Assembly: GCF_019173455.1 (NCBI RefSeq)
Contig: NZ_JADPQH010000001.1
Location: 496,001-560,000, forward strand
Direction of reading: 5' to 3'
Length of the DNA stretch: 64,000 nt
DNA from: Nesterenkonia sp. Act20
GTDB taxonomy: Bacteria > Actinomycetota > Actinomycetes > Actinomycetales > Micrococcaceae
Position 1 is the first letter of the stretch. Every line of letters starts with the position of its first letter. Below the pieces are notes generated by a model, which was not told where the DNA came from, made no database searches, and saw nothing but the letters and a program-made list of their open reading frames with translations. Both the position numbers and the translations under genes were made by a program. Positions 8,983 to 19,203 of this stretch are shown in pieces.

Positions 8983-9614
8983 TTCGGGAGTCGTCCTTCA
9001 GATTGGGGTGATGCATGGGTGAAGCCCATGCGGGCTACAAGTTCGGCTGCGGCACGGTCGAGCTCGTCGTTGATGATCGAGACATCGAATTCCTGCTCTG
9101 CAGCAAGTTCTATCTTAGCCGTTTCCAGCCTGCGCTGCTGTTCCTCCTGAGATTCGGTGCCGCGACCGACGAGTCGGGAGACCAGATCCTCCCATGATGG
9201 GGGCGCCAGGAAGACGAACTGCGCCTCCGGCATCGTCTGGCGGACCTGGCGTGCGCCCTGGAGATCAATCTCCAACAGGACGAGCTTGCCGGCGGCCAAG
9301 GCCGCGTCCACAGTGGTGCGCAGCGTGCCGTAGCGATGCTTGCCGTGGACCGTCGCCCATTCCAGGAAGTCGCCGTGCTCGACGAGTTCGTCGAAACGGT
9401 CAGCATCGATGAAGTGATAATCGACACCGTCAACCTCGCTGGGGCGCGGCGGACGCGTGGTGGCCGACACCGAGAAATGGACCTCGGGATAGTGCGTGCG
9501 GATGAATCGGCTCAGCGTCGATTTGCCGACAGAAGTCGGGCCGGCGAGAACGGTGACGGCGGGACTGCCGGGGACTGCTGACAATGCACTTGCTCCTAGG
9601 GCTGGGACGGTCAC
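8979..9614 (-). CDS. gmk: Guanylate kinase
   Basis: Phosphorylates GMP to GDP with ATP; cytoplasmic, 211 residues. The P-loop reads GPTSVGKST (about 25-33), followed by the GMP-binding [21 protein letters not shown] and the [12 protein letters not shown] strand, all diagnostic. About 20 residues precede the usual core. The GTG start overlaps the mihF stop by 4 bp, and the 3' end overlaps rpoZ by 4 bp, so the three genes are co-translated. Pairing gmk with the pyrimidine operon places nucleotide supply genes together. Confidence 0.97.
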   Translation of the reverse strand: MTVPALGASALSAVPGSPAVTVLAGPTSVGKSTLSRFIRTHYPEVHFSVSATTRPPRPSEVDGVDYHFIDADRFDELVEHGDFLEWATVHGKHRYGTLRTTVDAALAAGKLVLLEIDLQGARQVRQTMPEAQFVFLAPPSWEDLVSRLVGRGTESQEEQQRRLETAKIELAAEQEFDVSIINDELDRAAAELVARMGFTHASPQSEGRLPK

Positions 9615-9931
9615 CCTAATTCTGCCAGATACTCCTTCAATGCACGCCTCTGCTTCACCCCGAGTCCACCCAGTCGACGGTTCACCGAGATTCCGAGATC
9701 CTCGAGAACCTTGGTGGCGGTGACGCGTCCGACGCCGGGAAGGGACTCCAGCAGCTCCAGGGTCTTCAGCCGGGCGACAGCCTCAGAGCCGCCTGCTCGC
9801 TTGAGCACCTCGTCGAAGGTGATGGCGCCGCTGCCGAACTCGTGCTTAAGGTCCGCTCGCTCGACTCGGGCGGCCAGTGCCTTGCGGCGGGCAGTGTCCC
9901 GCTCTTCTTTGGTCAGTTCGCGCAGTGCCAC
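9611..9931 (-). CDS. mihF: Actinobacterial integration host factor (mIHF)
   Basis: Nucleoid-associated DNA-binding protein of the actinobacterial mIHF/sIHF family, unrelated in sequence to the alpha/beta IHF of proteobacteria. It is 106 residues from the GTG at 9931. The helix-two-turn-helix region reads LLESLPGVGRVTATKVLEDLG (split here as LLESLPGVGR and VTATKVLEDLG), followed by RLGGLGVKQRRAL. I chose 9931 because GGGAG lies 7 nt upstream; the 11 residues coded further upstream are not conserved-looking. It heads the mihF-gmk-rpoZ overlap set and has a strong promoter at 10002-10030. Known family members bend and supercoil DNA. Confidence 0.93.
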   Translation of the reverse strand: MALRELTKEERDTARRKALAARVERADLKHEFGSGAITFDEVLKRAGGSEAVARLKTLELLESLPGVGRVTATKVLEDLGISVNRRLGGLGVKQRRALKEYLAELG

Positions 9932-10001
9932 GGTGAGTCTCCCAAAGTACGTGGACGCCCGCACCGAGTGCTGCGGACTGCTCCAGGCTTATATGGTGCA
10001 G

Positions 10002-10030
10002 AATCTAGCCCTTGGCAGGGCGAACATCAA
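10002..10030 (-). promoter_or_regulatory. mihF promoter with inverted repeat in spacer
   Basis: On the minus strand: TTGATG (10025-10030), a 17-nt spacer and TAGATT (10002-10007). The spacer contains an inverted repeat, GCCCT-N4-AGGGC, that could be an operator. Confidence 0.65.
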
Positions 10031-10052
10031 TAGAGAACGCCCAGGGAGTTTC

Positions 10053-10988
10053 TCAGCTCAGATCTTCGAGCGCCTGGTCAATGGCGCTGGTCAGCGATTC
10101 CATGCGCGGTCCGGCGGCGAGGATTCCTCGGGAGGAGTTGACCAGGACCTGGCGCGAATAGCAGGCGCCGAAACCGCGGCGGAGATCCTCCGCGGAGGCC
10201 CCTTGAGCGCCGTAGCCCGGCGCCAGCAGGGGCATGGACCCGGTGCTCAGGTCGATCCCGTGCGCGCCGGCGAGCTCCGCCGTCGTCGCTCCCACCACCA
10301 GGCCGATGCTCCCGAGGTCCTCTGCGGCGTCGACCGGGTGATCCTGGGTCGCGGTGGCGGTCGCGGCGGAGACATTCGCCGCCGCCGCAGCCGAGACATT
10401 CGCCGCCGCCGCAGCCGTGGCGACGCGACCAGCCACCGTGACACCCTGCGGGTCGGTGGCCAGCTGCACCTCGCGCCCCTCGGGATTCGAGGTCAGCGCC
10501 AGCACAAAGAGCCCTGCCCGGTGCTCCTGTGCCGCGTCCAGCGCAGGCTGCAGCGAGCCGAAGCCGAGATATGGACTCACCGTCAGTGCATCTGCGGCAA
10601 AATCTCCTGCCGGGTTCAGCCAGGCCTCCGCATAGCCGGCCATGGTGGAGCCGACATCACCGCGCTTGGCATCCGCGATCACCAGCAGCCCGGACTCCCT
10701 GGCCTGAGCCTGGACCTCGCTGAGCACCTGCAGACCAGCCACCCCGAAGCGTTCGAAGAACGCGACCTGCGGCTTGATCACTCCGACCCGCTCCGTGCAG
10801 GCCGCCAGCACCCGGGCGCAGAACTCACGCAGCCCCGCCGCGTCCTGGGTCAGCCCCCAGTCACTCAGGATCTGCGGGTGCGGATCCAGGCCCACGCAGA
10901 GCCTGCCGTGGGACTGCATGGCAGCGCCGAGCCGAGCGCCGAAGGACACCTCGGCAACTCGGTGCTGCCCCGCCGCCATCGAGGTCAT
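10053..10988 (-). CDS. pyrF: Orotidine 5'-phosphate decarboxylase
   Basis: Last step of UMP synthesis: decarboxylates OMP. It is 311 residues, belonging to the longer actinobacterial type. Signatures: [17 protein letters not shown] near residue 30, the catalytic [10 protein letters not shown] near 105-115, and LVNSSRGIL near the C-terminus. About 25 residues of Ala/Val/Ser/Asn-rich insert near 185-215 come partly from a perfect in-frame 24-bp tandem duplication, making it longer than the usual 270-290. The ATG overlaps the carB stop by 4 bp; it is the last gene of the pyr operon. Confidence 0.96.
   Translation of the reverse strand: MTSMAAGQHRVAEVSFGARLGAAMQSHGRLCVGLDPHPQILSDWGLTQDAAGLREFCARVLAACTERVGVIKPQVAFFERFGVAGLQVLSEVQAQARESGLLVIADAKRGDVGSTMAGYAEAWLNPAGDFAADALTVSPYLGFGSLQPALDAAQEHRAGLFVLALTSNPEGREVQLATDPQGVTVAGRVATAAAAANVSAAAAANVSAATATATQDHPVDAAEDLGSIGLVVGATTAELAGAHGIDLSTGSMPLLAPGYGAQGASAEDLRRGFGACYSRQVLVNSSRGILAAGPRMESLTSAIDQALEDLS
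10369..10416. repeat. 24-bp tandem duplication inside pyrF
   Basis: Two perfect copies (10369-10392, 10393-10416) of a unit beginning gagacattcgccgccgccg. It adds eight residues in frame in a likely surface loop. Confidence 0.9.
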
Positions 10989-13900
10989 GCGCTGGCCTGG
11001 CGCAGACGTTCCGCGTGCTCCTGCAGGGAAGCCACCGACCAGCTGAACTGCCCCAGCGCCTCGATCGCCTGGACTGCCGCGCCGAACTCGGCCACGGTGG
11101 TGATCACCGGGGTCCCCACCGAGGTGGCCGCGGCGCGGATCTCATAGCCATCGCTGCGGGCGTCACCGCCGGAGGGGGTGTTGATGATCAGTGTGATGTC
11201 GCCGTTCTCCACCCGTTCCAGGATCGTTCCGTCCTGGCTCTGCGCGTCCGCGATCTTGGCCACCACGGTGGTCTCCACCCCGTTGCGGCGCAGCACGTCA
11301 GCGGTGCCGCCTGTGGAGACGATGGAGAAGCCGAGGTCAGCCAGCCGCTTGACCGGCATGATGATGGCGCGCTTATCCCGGTTGGCCACCGAGACGAAGA
11401 CGTTGCCGGAAGTGGGCAGCGGGTTGTTCGCAGCCTGCTGAGCCTTGGCGAATGCGGTGTCGAAGTGCTTGTCGATGCCCATCACCTCTCCGGTGGAGCG
11501 CATCTCCGGGCCGAGCAGGGAGTCCACCACGCGACCCTCAGGGGTGCGGAAGCGGGCGAAGGGAAGCACCGCCTCCTTCACCGCCACCGGCGCACCCGGG
11601 GGCAGCTCGGAGCCGTCGCCTGAAGCTGGCAGCACCCCGGAGAGCTGATGTCCCGAGCCTGCGCGCAGCTGCGCGATGCTGACCCCCGTGCCGATGTGTG
11701 CCGCGGCCTTGGCCATCTGCACGCCGGTGGCCTTGGAGACGAACGGCACCGTGCGCGAGGCGCGCGGGTTGGCCTCTATCACATAGAGGATGTCCGAGGC
11801 CAGCGCGAACTGGATGTTGATCAGACCCCGCACCCCCACGCCCTCGGCGATCGCCCGGGTGGCGACCCGCACGCGTTCGAGCACGTCAGGGCCCAGCGTG
11901 ATGGGCGGCAGCACGCAGGCAGAGTCACCGGAGTGGATCCCGGCCTCCTCGATGTGCTCCATGATGCCACCGACGTAGAGCTGGTCACCGTCGTAGAGGG
12001 CGTCGACATCGACCTCGATGGCGTCTTCCAGGAAGCGGTCCACCAGCACCGGATGCTCGGGGGTGACCTCGGTGGCGTTGGCGATATAACGCTCCAGGCC
12101 GGGCTCGTCGTAGACGATCTCCATGCCGCGTCCGCCGAGGACGTAGCTGGGACGCACCAGCACCGGGTACCCGATGGAGTCCGCCACCTTCTTGGCGTCC
12201 TCGAAGCTCACCGCGGTGCCGTTCTTCGGGGCGATGAGGCCTCCGCGCTGCAGCACCTGATCAAACGCGCCGCGGTCCTCGGCCAGGTCGATGGCCTCCG
12301 GGGAGGTCCCCAGGATCGGCACACCGGCGTCAGCCAGCTGCTGCGCCAGCTTCAGCGGGGTCTGCCCGCCGAGCTGGACGAAGACTCCTGCGACTCCCCC
12401 GGTGCGCTCCTCAGCGGCGATGACCTCGAGCACGTCCTCCAGGGTCAGCGGCTCGAAATAGAGCCGGGTGGAGACGTCGTAGTCGGTGGAGACGGTCTCG
12501 GGGTTGCAGTTGACCATCACGGTCTCGTAGCCGGCTTCGCGCAGCGCCATGGTCGCGTGGACGCAGGAGTAGTCGAACTCGATGCCCTGACCGATCCGGT
12601 TGGGCCCGGAGCCCAGGATGATCACCGAGGGTGCCTCATGGTGCAGGATCTCATCCTCGAAGTCGTACGAGGAGTAGTGATACGGCGTGAAGGCCTCGAA
12701 CTCTGCGGCACAGGTGTCCACGGTCTTGTAGACCGGGCGGATGCCGAGGGCATGGCGCACCCCGCGGACCACGGCGGAGTCCATGTGCCGCAGCGAACCG
12801 ATCTGTTCGTCGGAGAAGCCATGATGCTTGGCCAGCTTGAGCGTGGGCACATCGAGCTCGGCGGCGTGCGCCACGGCCATCGCCGTCTCGTTGATGAGCT
12901 GCAGCTGATCCAGATACCAGGGGTCGATCCCGGTGATCTCGTAGACCTGCTCGATCGTGGCACCGGAGAGCAGCGCCCGCTGCACCTGGTGCAGACGCTC
13001 GGTGGTCGCCGTCGCCATCTTCTCCAGCAGCTGCTCGAGCTCTGCCGGCGCCGCCACGGTGAAGTCGAATTCGCTGCCGCGCTGCTCCAGGGAGCGCAGT
13101 GCCTTCTGCATGGCCTCGGTGAAGTTGCGGCCGAAGGCCATGGCCTCTCCGACCGACTTCATCGTGGTGGTCAGCGTGGGATCCGCGGCCGGGAACTTCT
13201 CGAACGCGAAGCGCGGGACCTTCACCACCACATAGTCCAGCACGGGTTCGAAGCTGGCCGGGGTCTTCTTCGTGATGTCGTTGGGGATCTCGTCCAGCGT
13301 GTATCCCAGCGCCAGCTTGGTCGCGATCTTCGCGATCGCGAAGCCGGTGGCCTTCGAGGCCAGCGCCGAGGAGCGCGAGACCCGCGGGTTCATCTCGATG
13401 ACGACGACGCGGCCGGTCCCGGGCTCGATGGCGAACTGGATGTTGCAGCCGCCCGTGGCCACTCCGACCTCTCGGATCACGTTGATCGAGATGTCGCGCA
13501 GCCGCTGGTACTCGCGGTCGGTCAGCGTCATGGCAGGGGCCACCGTGATGGAGTCCCCGGTGTGCACGCCCACCGGGTCGAAGTTCTCGATGGAGCAGAC
13601 GACCACGACGTTGTCGTTGGAGTCGCGCATCATCTCCAGCTCGTACTCCTTCCAGCCGAGGATCGACTCCTCCAGGAGCACCTCGGTGGTCGGTGAGTAC
13701 TGCAGCCCGGCACCGGCGATCCGGTGCAGATCCTTCTCGTTGTAGGCCATGCCGGAACCCAGTCCGCCCATGGTGAAGGAGGGGCGCACCACCATCGGGT
13801 AACCGAGCTCGTCCGCGGCGGCGAGGGCCTCCTCCATGGAGTGCACGATCACCGATTTTGCGGATTCGGCGCCGGAGCGCTCGACCACGCCCTTGAACTT

Positions 13901-14290
13901 CTGTCGGTCCTCCCCGAGCTCGATGGCCGCGATGTTCGCGCCGATGAGCTCCACTCCGTACTTCTCCAGCACGCCGTCCTTGTCCAGCGCGATCGCGGTG
14001 TTCAGCGCGGTCTGACCGCCGAGGGTGGGCAGCAGCGCGTCGGGGCGCTCCTTCTCGATGATCTTGGCGACAACATCCGGGCTGATCGGCTCCACGTAGG
14101 TGGCGTCGGCGAACTCCGGGTCGGTCATGATGGTGGCGGGGTTGGAGTTGACCAAGATGACCCGCAGGCCCTCCTCCTTGAGCACTCGCAGGGCCTGAGT
14201 GCCGGAGTAGTCGAACTCGGCGGCCTGTCCGATCACGATCGGCCCCGAGCCGATGACCATGACGGACTTGAGGTCTTGACGCTTAGGCAT
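10985..14290 (-). CDS. carB: Carbamoyl-phosphate synthase large subunit
   Basis: Makes carbamoyl phosphate from bicarbonate, ATP and ammonia channelled from CarA; feeds pyrimidines and arginine. About 1,101 residues, full length. It has two homologous ATP-grasp halves: [21 protein letters not shown] opens the first (about residue 9) and [20 protein letters not shown] the second (about 565), each followed by an ATP-grasp domain. The C-terminal MGS-like allosteric domain ([18 protein letters not shown]) follows at about 950. The start is the ATG at 14290 (MPKRQDLK), overlapping the carA stop by 8 bp; longer in-frame extensions upstream lie within carA and are not conserved. Confidence 0.98.
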   Translation of the reverse strand: MPKRQDLKSVMVIGSGPIVIGQAAEFDYSGTQALRVLKEEGLRVILVNSNPATIMTDPEFADATYVEPISPDVVAKIIEKERPDALLPTLGGQTALNTAIALDKDGVLEKYGVELIGANIAAIELGEDRQKFKGVVERSGAESAKSVIVHSMEEALAAADELGYPMVVRPSFTMGGLGSGMAYNEKDLHRIAGAGLQYSPTTEVLLEESILGWKEYELEMMRDSNDNVVVVCSIENFDPVGVHTGDSITVAPAMTLTDREYQRLRDISINVIREVGVATGGCNIQFAIEPGTGRVVVIEMNPRVSRSSALASKATGFAIAKIATKLALGYTLDEIPNDITKKTPASFEPVLDYVVVKVPRFAFEKFPAADPTLTTTMKSVGEAMAFGRNFTEAMQKALRSLEQRGSEFDFTVAAPAELEQLLEKMATATTERLHQVQRALLSGATIEQVYEITGIDPWYLDQLQLINETAMAVAHAAELDVPTLKLAKHHGFSDEQIGSLRHMDSAVVRGVRHALGIRPVYKTVDTCAAEFEAFTPYHYSSYDFEDEILHHEAPSVIILGSGPNRIGQGIEFDYSCVHATMALREAGYETVMVNCNPETVSTDYDVSTRLYFEPLTLEDVLEVIAAEERTGGVAGVFVQLGGQTPLKLAQQLADAGVPILGTSPEAIDLAEDRGAFDQVLQRGGLIAPKNGTAVSFEDAKKVADSIGYPVLVRPSYVLGGRGMEIVYDEPGLERYIANATEVTPEHPVLVDRFLEDAIEVDVDALYDGDQLYVGGIMEHIEEAGIHSGDSACVLPPITLGPDVLERVRVATRAIAEGVGVRGLINIQFALASDILYVIEANPRASRTVPFVSKATGVQMAKAAAHIGTGVSIAQLRAGSGHQLSGVLPASGDGSELPPGAPVAVKEAVLPFARFRTPEGRVVDSLLGPEMRSTGEVMGIDKHFDTAFAKAQQAANNPLPTSGNVFVSVANRDKRAIIMPVKRLADLGFSIVSTGGTADVLRRNGVETTVVAKIADAQSQDGTILERVENGDITLIINTPSGGDARSDGYEIRAAATSVGTPVITTVAEFGAAVQAIEALGQFSWSVASLQEHAERLRQASA

Positions 14291-15533
14291 TGAGTGGGTT
14301 CCCTCCACGGGTTTCAGGGGCACGGGTCTCAGTGTCGTTGGTGGTGACGGTGTCGCCGCCGGTCTGAACGTCGACATTTGTCATGAGCTCGACGAAGCGA
14401 TCGAAGAGGTAGGCCGAATCATGCGGGCCAGCTGCGGCCTCAGGGTGGTACTGAACGCTGAAGGCAGGGACGTCCAGGCAGCGCAGTCCCTCCACCACCC
14501 CGTCATTGAGGCTGGAGTGGCTCACCTGGACCCGCCCGAAACGGTCCTGCGGGGCGGTGACGACCTCGCCGATGGGTGCGTCCACGGCGAATCCGTGGTT
14601 CTGCGAGGTGATCTCCACCTTGCCGGTGGCGTGGTCCATGACCGGCTGATTGATCCCGCGGTGGCCGAAGGGCAGCTTATAGGTCTCGAAGCCGAGCGCG
14701 CGGCCGAGTATCTGGTTGCCGAAGCAGATTCCGAAGAACGGGGTGCGGTTGTCCAGCACCTCGCGCAGCAGCCCGATCTGGTTGGCCGCGGTGGCAGGGT
14801 CTCCTGGCCCGTTGGAGAGGAACACTCCGTCGGGTGAGACGGCCTCGATCTCGGCGAAGCTGCTGGCCGCGGGCAGCACGTGCACACGCAGCCCGCGCTC
14901 GGCCATGCGCACCGGGGTCATGGTCTTGATGCCCAGGTCGATGGCGGCCACCGTGGCGACGACGTCGCCGGTCCAGCCGTGATCGGCTGGTTCGATGACA
15001 TAGGCGGCCTCCGTGGAGACCTCCTCGGCGAGCCGCGCACCGGCCATGGAGGGCTGCGCCTTGACCTCCGCGATGAGCTCTGTGAGCGGACGCTCGGCCT
15101 GCTCTGCGGAGAAGATCCCCGCCTTCATCGCGCCGGCGCTGCGCAGGTGCCGAGTGATGGCCCGAGTGTCCACGTCCTTGATGCCGACGATGCCCTGGTC
15201 GGCGAGCTCGGTGTCCAGCGTGCGCCGGGAGCGCCAGTTCGAGGGGCGCCGGGCGGCGTCGCGCACCACATAGCCGGAGACCCAGATCTTGCGAGACTCG
15301 GCGTCCTCATCGTTGATGCCGGTGTTGCCGATATGGGGAGCAGTCTGGACCACGATCTGGCGGGCGTAGGAGGGATCGGTGAGGGTCTCCTGATATCCGG
15401 TCATACCTGTGGCGAAGACCGCTTCGCCCAGTCGCATGCCTTGGGCGCCGTAGGCGGTGCCGCGATGGACCGTGCCGTCTTCGAGCACCAGGAGGGCGTC
15501 AGGCGCGGGGGTGATGGAGGGCTGTTCTGTCAT
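14283..15533 (-). CDS. carA: Carbamoyl-phosphate synthase small subunit
   Basis: Glutaminase subunit that supplies ammonia to CarB; 416 residues. The N-terminal CPSase small domain includes [15 protein letters not shown]. The class I glutamine amidotransferase domain holds the nucleophile Cys in [12 protein letters not shown] (about 268-279; the usual L after Cys is F) and the His-Glu pair in [12 protein letters not shown] near 358-369. It overlaps the upstream membrane-protein gene by 4 bp and carB by 8 bp, so it is firmly part of the pyr operon. Confidence 0.98.
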   Translation of the reverse strand: MTEQPSITPAPDALLVLEDGTVHRGTAYGAQGMRLGEAVFATGMTGYQETLTDPSYARQIVVQTAPHIGNTGINDEDAESRKIWVSGYVVRDAARRPSNWRSRRTLDTELADQGIVGIKDVDTRAITRHLRSAGAMKAGIFSAEQAERPLTELIAEVKAQPSMAGARLAEEVSTEAAYVIEPADHGWTGDVVATVAAIDLGIKTMTPVRMAERGLRVHVLPAASSFAEIEAVSPDGVFLSNGPGDPATAANQIGLLREVLDNRTPFFGICFGNQILGRALGFETYKLPFGHRGINQPVMDHATGKVEITSQNHGFAVDAPIGEVVTAPQDRFGRVQVSHSSLNDGVVEGLRCLDVPAFSVQYHPEAAAGPHDSAYLFDRFVELMTNVDVQTGGDTVTTNDTETRAPETRGGNPLNA

Positions 15534-16135
15534 GAGCGTGCTGACTCCTCGTCGGAGGGACGGATAACTGACTCGAGCTCGGCGAGGAGCTCCTGGTGGG
15601 CTGAGGCGTGGCGGGCCCGGAAGGCGGTCTCCACGGAGTGATCACCGAGCTTCCAGCCGATGATGACTGCGCCGTCACGCTCCACAAACTTGCCGACGAC
15701 GCCGCGGTCGGTGCGGACATGCTGCAGCGACTGGGCACCGATGAGGTAGTTCGGGGCGCCGGCACGGAAGATCGCGACCCCTTCCGGATGGACCTCGAGG
15801 CGACCGTTGGTGCGCACCCCGAGGCCGTGCACCGCCACGCGGTCGAGGTAATCTCCTGCGCTGACCGTGCCGATGACCATGCCCTCGGCAGCGGCGCGCG
15901 GCTCTGCCTCGAGCAGAGCCGCGGGCACCTCCTGCGGGGCCGGGACGTCCTTCTGGCGGCGCTTTCGGCCGCGCCAGCCCAGCCAGATCAGGAACACCAG
16001 AGCCGCGACGATCACCACGGTGATGCCGAGGTAGCCGAGGTAGGTGCCGGTCATGTCTGTCGCCCGAGTGCCGAGGGTGAGCTCTGCGACGGCGGCGTGC
16101 TCCGCCGGAGCTGGGAGTGAGGCGCCGGCCGTCAT
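15530..16135 (-). CDS. Single-span membrane protein of the pyr operon, function unknown
   Basis: Protein of about 201 residues with one clear transmembrane helix ([20 protein letters not shown], about 35-54) followed by a basic stop-transfer (RGRKRRQK) and a soluble cytoplasmic domain of about 140 residues rich in beta-type segments ([20 protein letters not shown]). I recognise no catalytic motif. A gene of this kind sits between pyrC and carA in many actinobacteria, where it is called membrane or transporter-like protein without evidence. The ATG at 16135 overlaps the pyrC stop by 4 bp and has AAGGTGA 5 nt upstream; an internal ATG at 16054 right before the helix is the alternative start. 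Confidence 0.8.
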   Translation of the reverse strand: MTAGASLPAPAEHAAVAELTLGTRATDMTGTYLGYLGITVVIVAALVFLIWLGWRGRKRRQKDVPAPQEVPAALLEAEPRAAAEGMVIGTVSAGDYLDRVAVHGLGVRTNGRLEVHPEGVAIFRAGAPNYLIGAQSLQHVRTDRGVVGKFVERDGAVIIGWKLGDHSVETAFRARHASAHQELLAELESVIRPSDEESARS

Positions 16136-17490
16136 GAGGTCACCTTGCGCTGCGCCTGGGACTGCTTCAGTGGGCTGTTCAGCGCGCCGTCGAGCACCAC
16201 CGGGTGGCCGTGCAGGAAGGTGGCGCGCACGGAGCCGGGCAGCTGCATTCCGCGGAAGGGCGAGTTCCGCCCCTTGCTGGCGTGGCCCCCAGGGTCCACG
16301 GTCTGCGTCGACTCGGCGTCCACCAGGATCAGGTTCGCGGGCTCCCCGGGCTGCAGCGGGCGGCCCTGCTGGGAATGCCGGTAGATCCGCGCAGGAGCCT
16401 CGGAGGTGACCTCGGCGAAGCGGCGCCAATCCATCAGCCCGGTGGCGATCATCGTCTTGATCACCACCGGCAGCGCCGTCTCCAGCCCGGTCATGCCCAT
16501 CGCCGCCGCGGACCATTCACATTCCTTGGCCTGGGTGGGGTGCGGGGCGTGGTCGGTGCCGATGACGTCGATGGTGCCGTCGGCGAGTCCGTGGCGCAGG
16601 GCCTCGACATCGGCGGCGGTGCGCAGCGGCGGGTTGACCTTGTACACCGGGTCGTAGCCGCGGACCAGCTCGTCGGTGAGCAGCAGGTGGTGCGGGGTGA
16701 CCTCTGCGGTGACGTCGATTCCGCGCTGCTTGGCCCAGCGGATGATCTCCACAGAGCCGGCGGTGGAGACGTGGCAGATATGCAGCCGGGACCCCACGTG
16801 CTGGGCCAGCAGGACATCGCGGGCGATGATCGACTCCTCGGCGACAGCGGGCCATCCCGGCAGGCCGAGGACCGCTGAGACGTCGCCCTCGTTCATCTGC
16901 GCGCCCTCCGTGAGCAGGGGCTCCTGGGCATGCTGGGCGATGAACCCGTCCACGGTCTTCACGTACTCCAGGGCACGGCGCATCAGGACCGGGTTGTGCA
17001 CGCACATCCCGTCGTCGGAGAACATCCGCACCTGCGCCGAGGACTCGGCCATGGCGCCGAGCTCGGCGAGCTTCTCCCCCGCGAGGCCGACGGTGACTGC
17101 CCCCACCGGGTAGACCTCGGTCCACCCTGAGTCGCGGCCCAGCCGGTGCACCTGTTCCACGACTCCGGCGGTGTCTGCCACGGGTGAGGAGTTCGCCATC
17201 GCGTGGACCGCGGTGAACCCGCCCTTCGCGGCCGCGCGGCTTCCGGTCTCCACGGTTTCGGCGTCCTCGCGGCCGGGTTCGCGCAGATGGGTGTGCAGAT
17301 CCACCATGCCCGGCAGCGCGAGGAGCCCGGCGGCGTCGAGCTCGTGGACCTTTTCGAGGTCCTGGGCGTGACCGCGGGCCTGCTCACCCATCGCGAGGAT
17401 CCGGCCCTCGGCCAGCAGGATGTCGGTGGGCTCCTCCCCGTAGGGACGGGCGCCGAGGATCAGCGTGGGAGCTGTCGACGTGGATGTCAT
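16132..17490 (-). CDS. pyrC: Dihydroorotase
   Basis: Zinc amidohydrolase closing carbamoyl aspartate to dihydroorotate; 452 residues, the longer class I type. Metal-binding [11 protein letters not shown] lies near residues 63-73; further ligands are in LHICHVST (about 232) and [10 protein letters not shown] (about 310-320); CVHNPVL carries the substrate-binding Asn. It overlaps pyrB by 4 bp upstream and the membrane-protein gene by 4 bp downstream. Under PyrR control through the operon leader. Confidence 0.97.
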   Translation of the reverse strand: MTSTSTAPTLILGARPYGEEPTDILLAEGRILAMGEQARGHAQDLEKVHELDAAGLLALPGMVDLHTHLREPGREDAETVETGSRAAAKGGFTAVHAMANSSPVADTAGVVEQVHRLGRDSGWTEVYPVGAVTVGLAGEKLAELGAMAESSAQVRMFSDDGMCVHNPVLMRRALEYVKTVDGFIAQHAQEPLLTEGAQMNEGDVSAVLGLPGWPAVAEESIIARDVLLAQHVGSRLHICHVSTAGSVEIIRWAKQRGIDVTAEVTPHHLLLTDELVRGYDPVYKVNPPLRTAADVEALRHGLADGTIDVIGTDHAPHPTQAKECEWSAAAMGMTGLETALPVVIKTMIATGLMDWRRFAEVTSEAPARIYRHSQQGRPLQPGEPANLILVDAESTQTVDPGGHASKGRNSPFRGMQLPGSVRATFLHGHPVVLDGALNSPLKQSQAQRKVTS

Positions 17491-18482
17491 GCGGTGTTCC
17501 TCTCTGAGCTGCTGAGCAGCAGATGCAGCACTGCCATGCGGACCGAGACGCCGTGCGAGACCTGGTCGAGGACCTGGTTCATCGGGGAGTCCGCGGCGGC
17601 GGCGGAGATCTCCACGCCGCGGTTCATCGGTCCCGGGTGCAGGATCATCGGCTGCGCCCCGGCAGCGGTGCGGTGGTTCTCCAGCTGGGCGAGTCGATCA
17701 TCGGTGAGTCCCCAGCGACGGGTGTATTCGGCCGCGGTGGGGAAATACGCCCCGCCCATGCGTTCAGCCTGGACGCGCAGCATCATCACCGCGTCCGGTC
17801 CGCCAGCGGGTCCCGAAGCCAGCGCCTCGTCCAAGCTGTAAAAGACGCTGACCGGCCACTTCTGAACCCCGACCGGAAGCAGGGTGGCGGGGGCCACGAG
17901 TCCGACTTCGGCCCCCAGGGTGCGCAGCAGCCAGATGTTCGAGCGCGCGACCCGAGAATGCAGGATGTCCCCGACGATCAGCACGCGCATGCCGGCGAGG
18001 TCGGCGCCCCGCGGATCCTCGCCGCGGGCGGCCGTCCAGCCCCGTCGCAGGGTCAGCGCGTCCAGCAGCGCCTGAGTGGGGTGCTCGTGGGTGCCGTCCC
18101 CCGCGTTGATCACGGCGCAGTCGGTCCAGTCCGAGGCGGCCAGCTGTGCGGCGGCCCCGGAGGCCCAGTGGCGCATCACGATCGCGTCGGCGCCGATGGC
18201 CTCCAGGGTCTGCACGGTGTCCTTGAGCGATTCGCCCTTGGACACGGAGGACCCTTTGGCGGAGAAGTTCATGACATCTGCGGAGAGACGCTTGGCCGCC
18301 GCCTCGAAGGAGATGCGCGTGCGGGTGGAGTCCTCGAAGAAGAGGTTCACCACGGTGCGTCCGCGCAGAGTGGGCAGCTTCTTGACCTCGCGGGTGGAGA
18401 CCGCGGCCATCTCCTCGGCGGTGTCCAGGATGCTCAGCGCCTCGGTGCGGCTCAGGTCAGCGGTGGAGAGCAGGTGGCGCAT
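17487..18482 (-). CDS. pyrB: Aspartate carbamoyltransferase catalytic subunit
   Basis: Condenses aspartate with carbamoyl phosphate, the committed step of pyrimidine synthesis; about 331 residues. Carbamoyl-phosphate-binding [13 protein letters not shown] (near 50), the 80s-loop GSSVSKGES and aspartate-side HPTQALLD are intact. No regulatory pyrI lies nearby, as is normal for actinobacteria. The ATG at 18482 has GGAGG 9 nt upstream, better than the in-frame ATG at 18488; either overlaps or abuts the pyrR stop. Confidence 0.97.
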   Translation of the reverse strand: MRHLLSTADLSRTEALSILDTAEEMAAVSTREVKKLPTLRGRTVVNLFFEDSTRTRISFEAAAKRLSADVMNFSAKGSSVSKGESLKDTVQTLEAIGADAIVMRHWASGAAAQLAASDWTDCAVINAGDGTHEHPTQALLDALTLRRGWTAARGEDPRGADLAGMRVLIVGDILHSRVARSNIWLLRTLGAEVGLVAPATLLPVGVQKWPVSVFYSLDEALASGPAGGPDAVMMLRVQAERMGGAYFPTAAEYTRRWGLTDDRLAQLENHRTAAGAQPMILHPGPMNRGVEISAAAADSPMNQVLDQVSHGVSVRMAVLHLLLSSSERNTA

Positions 18483-19102
18483 CAGCATCCACCTCCCGCA
18501 GCAGGCGATCCGGTGGCGGGAGGCGAACTCGTCGCGGCGTGTCGCTGGATGACGACCGCCTCCTCCTCGCGCGGGACGCCGTCGACCTCGTCGAGGAGCA
18601 CCGAGACGCGCTCCTCACGGGAGGTGGGCAGGTTCTTGCCGACATGGTCGGAGCGGATCGGCAGTTCGCGGTGTCCGCGATCCACCAGGACTGCGAGTCG
18701 GACGACGGCGGGGCGGCCCAGCGCCTGCAGCGCATCCAGGGCCGCGCGCACTGTGCGCCCGGAGTAGAGGACGTCGTCGACCAGCACGACCGTGGCGCCG
18801 TCGATCCCGGCGCCGGGGATCTTGGTGGGTTCAGGCGTGCGGGCGCCGTGGGCTCGGAGGTCATCGCGGTAGAGCGTGATGTCCAGCGATCCGGTGGACT
18901 GCTCAGGATCGAAGCCAGGATCGATGCGTGCCAGCCGCTCACCCAGACGGCGAGCCAGGATGGTGCCGCGGCGTGGGATGCCGAGCAGGAGGAGACCTTC
19001 GATTCCTCGATGGGATTCGACGATCTCGTGCGCAATGCGCGTCAGTGCCCGGTCCATGTCGGAGGCGGACATCACATGAGAGGTCTCGGGTGAACGTGTC
19101 AC
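18482..19102 (-). CDS. pyrR: Bifunctional pyr operon regulator / uracil phosphoribosyltransferase PyrR
   Basis: RNA-binding regulator that senses UMP/UTP and binds pyr mRNA; also has uracil phosphoribosyltransferase activity. It is 206 residues from the GTG at 19102. The PRPP-binding loop reads [20 protein letters not shown] (about 103-122), and the N-terminal IRRG-like LLLGIPRRG and [12 protein letters not shown] are typical. The C-terminal ~20 residues are Ser/Pro/Gly-rich. The GTG at 19102 is favoured by AAGGAG 8 nt upstream. That Shine-Dalgarno lies in the 3' arm of a hairpin carrying the PyrR-binding consensus (19108-19148), so the protein likely represses its own operon at translation. 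Confidence 0.96.
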   Translation of the reverse strand: MTRSPETSHVMSASDMDRALTRIAHEIVESHRGIEGLLLLGIPRRGTILARRLGERLARIDPGFDPEQSTGSLDITLYRDDLRAHGARTPEPTKIPGAGIDGATVVLVDDVLYSGRTVRAALDALQALGRPAVVRLAVLVDRGHRELPIRSDHVGKNLPTSREERVSVLLDEVDGVPREEEAVVIQRHAATSSPPATGSPAAGGGC

Positions 19103-19107
19103 CGTAG

Positions 19108-19148
19108 GACTCCTTCCTCGCCTCACTGGACGATTCTTAAAGGAAGTC
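19108..19148 (-). promoter_or_regulatory. PyrR-binding RNA hairpin sequestering the pyrR Shine-Dalgarno
   Basis: Read as mRNA, 5' arm gacuuccuuu, loop region cguccagugaggcg and 3' arm aggaaggaguc. The loop matches the known PyrR-binding consensus (uccNgNgaggY), and the 3' arm is the Shine-Dalgarno of pyrR. This is the geometry described for PyrR-dependent translational repression in mycobacteria rather than the terminator/antiterminator switch of Bacillus. Confidence 0.75.
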
Positions 19149-19165
19149 GGATTCTTCAGTTGTCA

Positions 19166-19191
19166 GCCGCACCGCATTCAGGCGGCACGGC
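19166..19191. terminator. Hairpin between nusB and pyrR
   Basis: Ten-bp stem gccgcaccgc / gcggcacggc (two G-T type pairs) with a 6-nt loop, lying just after the nusB stop. No T-run follows on either side, so it may be a weak terminator or processing site separating the aro-efp-nusB and pyr transcripts. Confidence 0.45.
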
Positions 19192-19203
19192 TCAGGCTCG
19201 GAC

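Noticed and set aside
11648-13696. 682-codon plus-strand ORF opposite carB
   Set aside because: Antisense shadow of a fully intact carB; no recognisable protein.
14291-14377. 29-codon N-terminal extension of carB
   Set aside because: Lies within carA in another frame; MPKRQDLK at 14290 is the usual CarB start.
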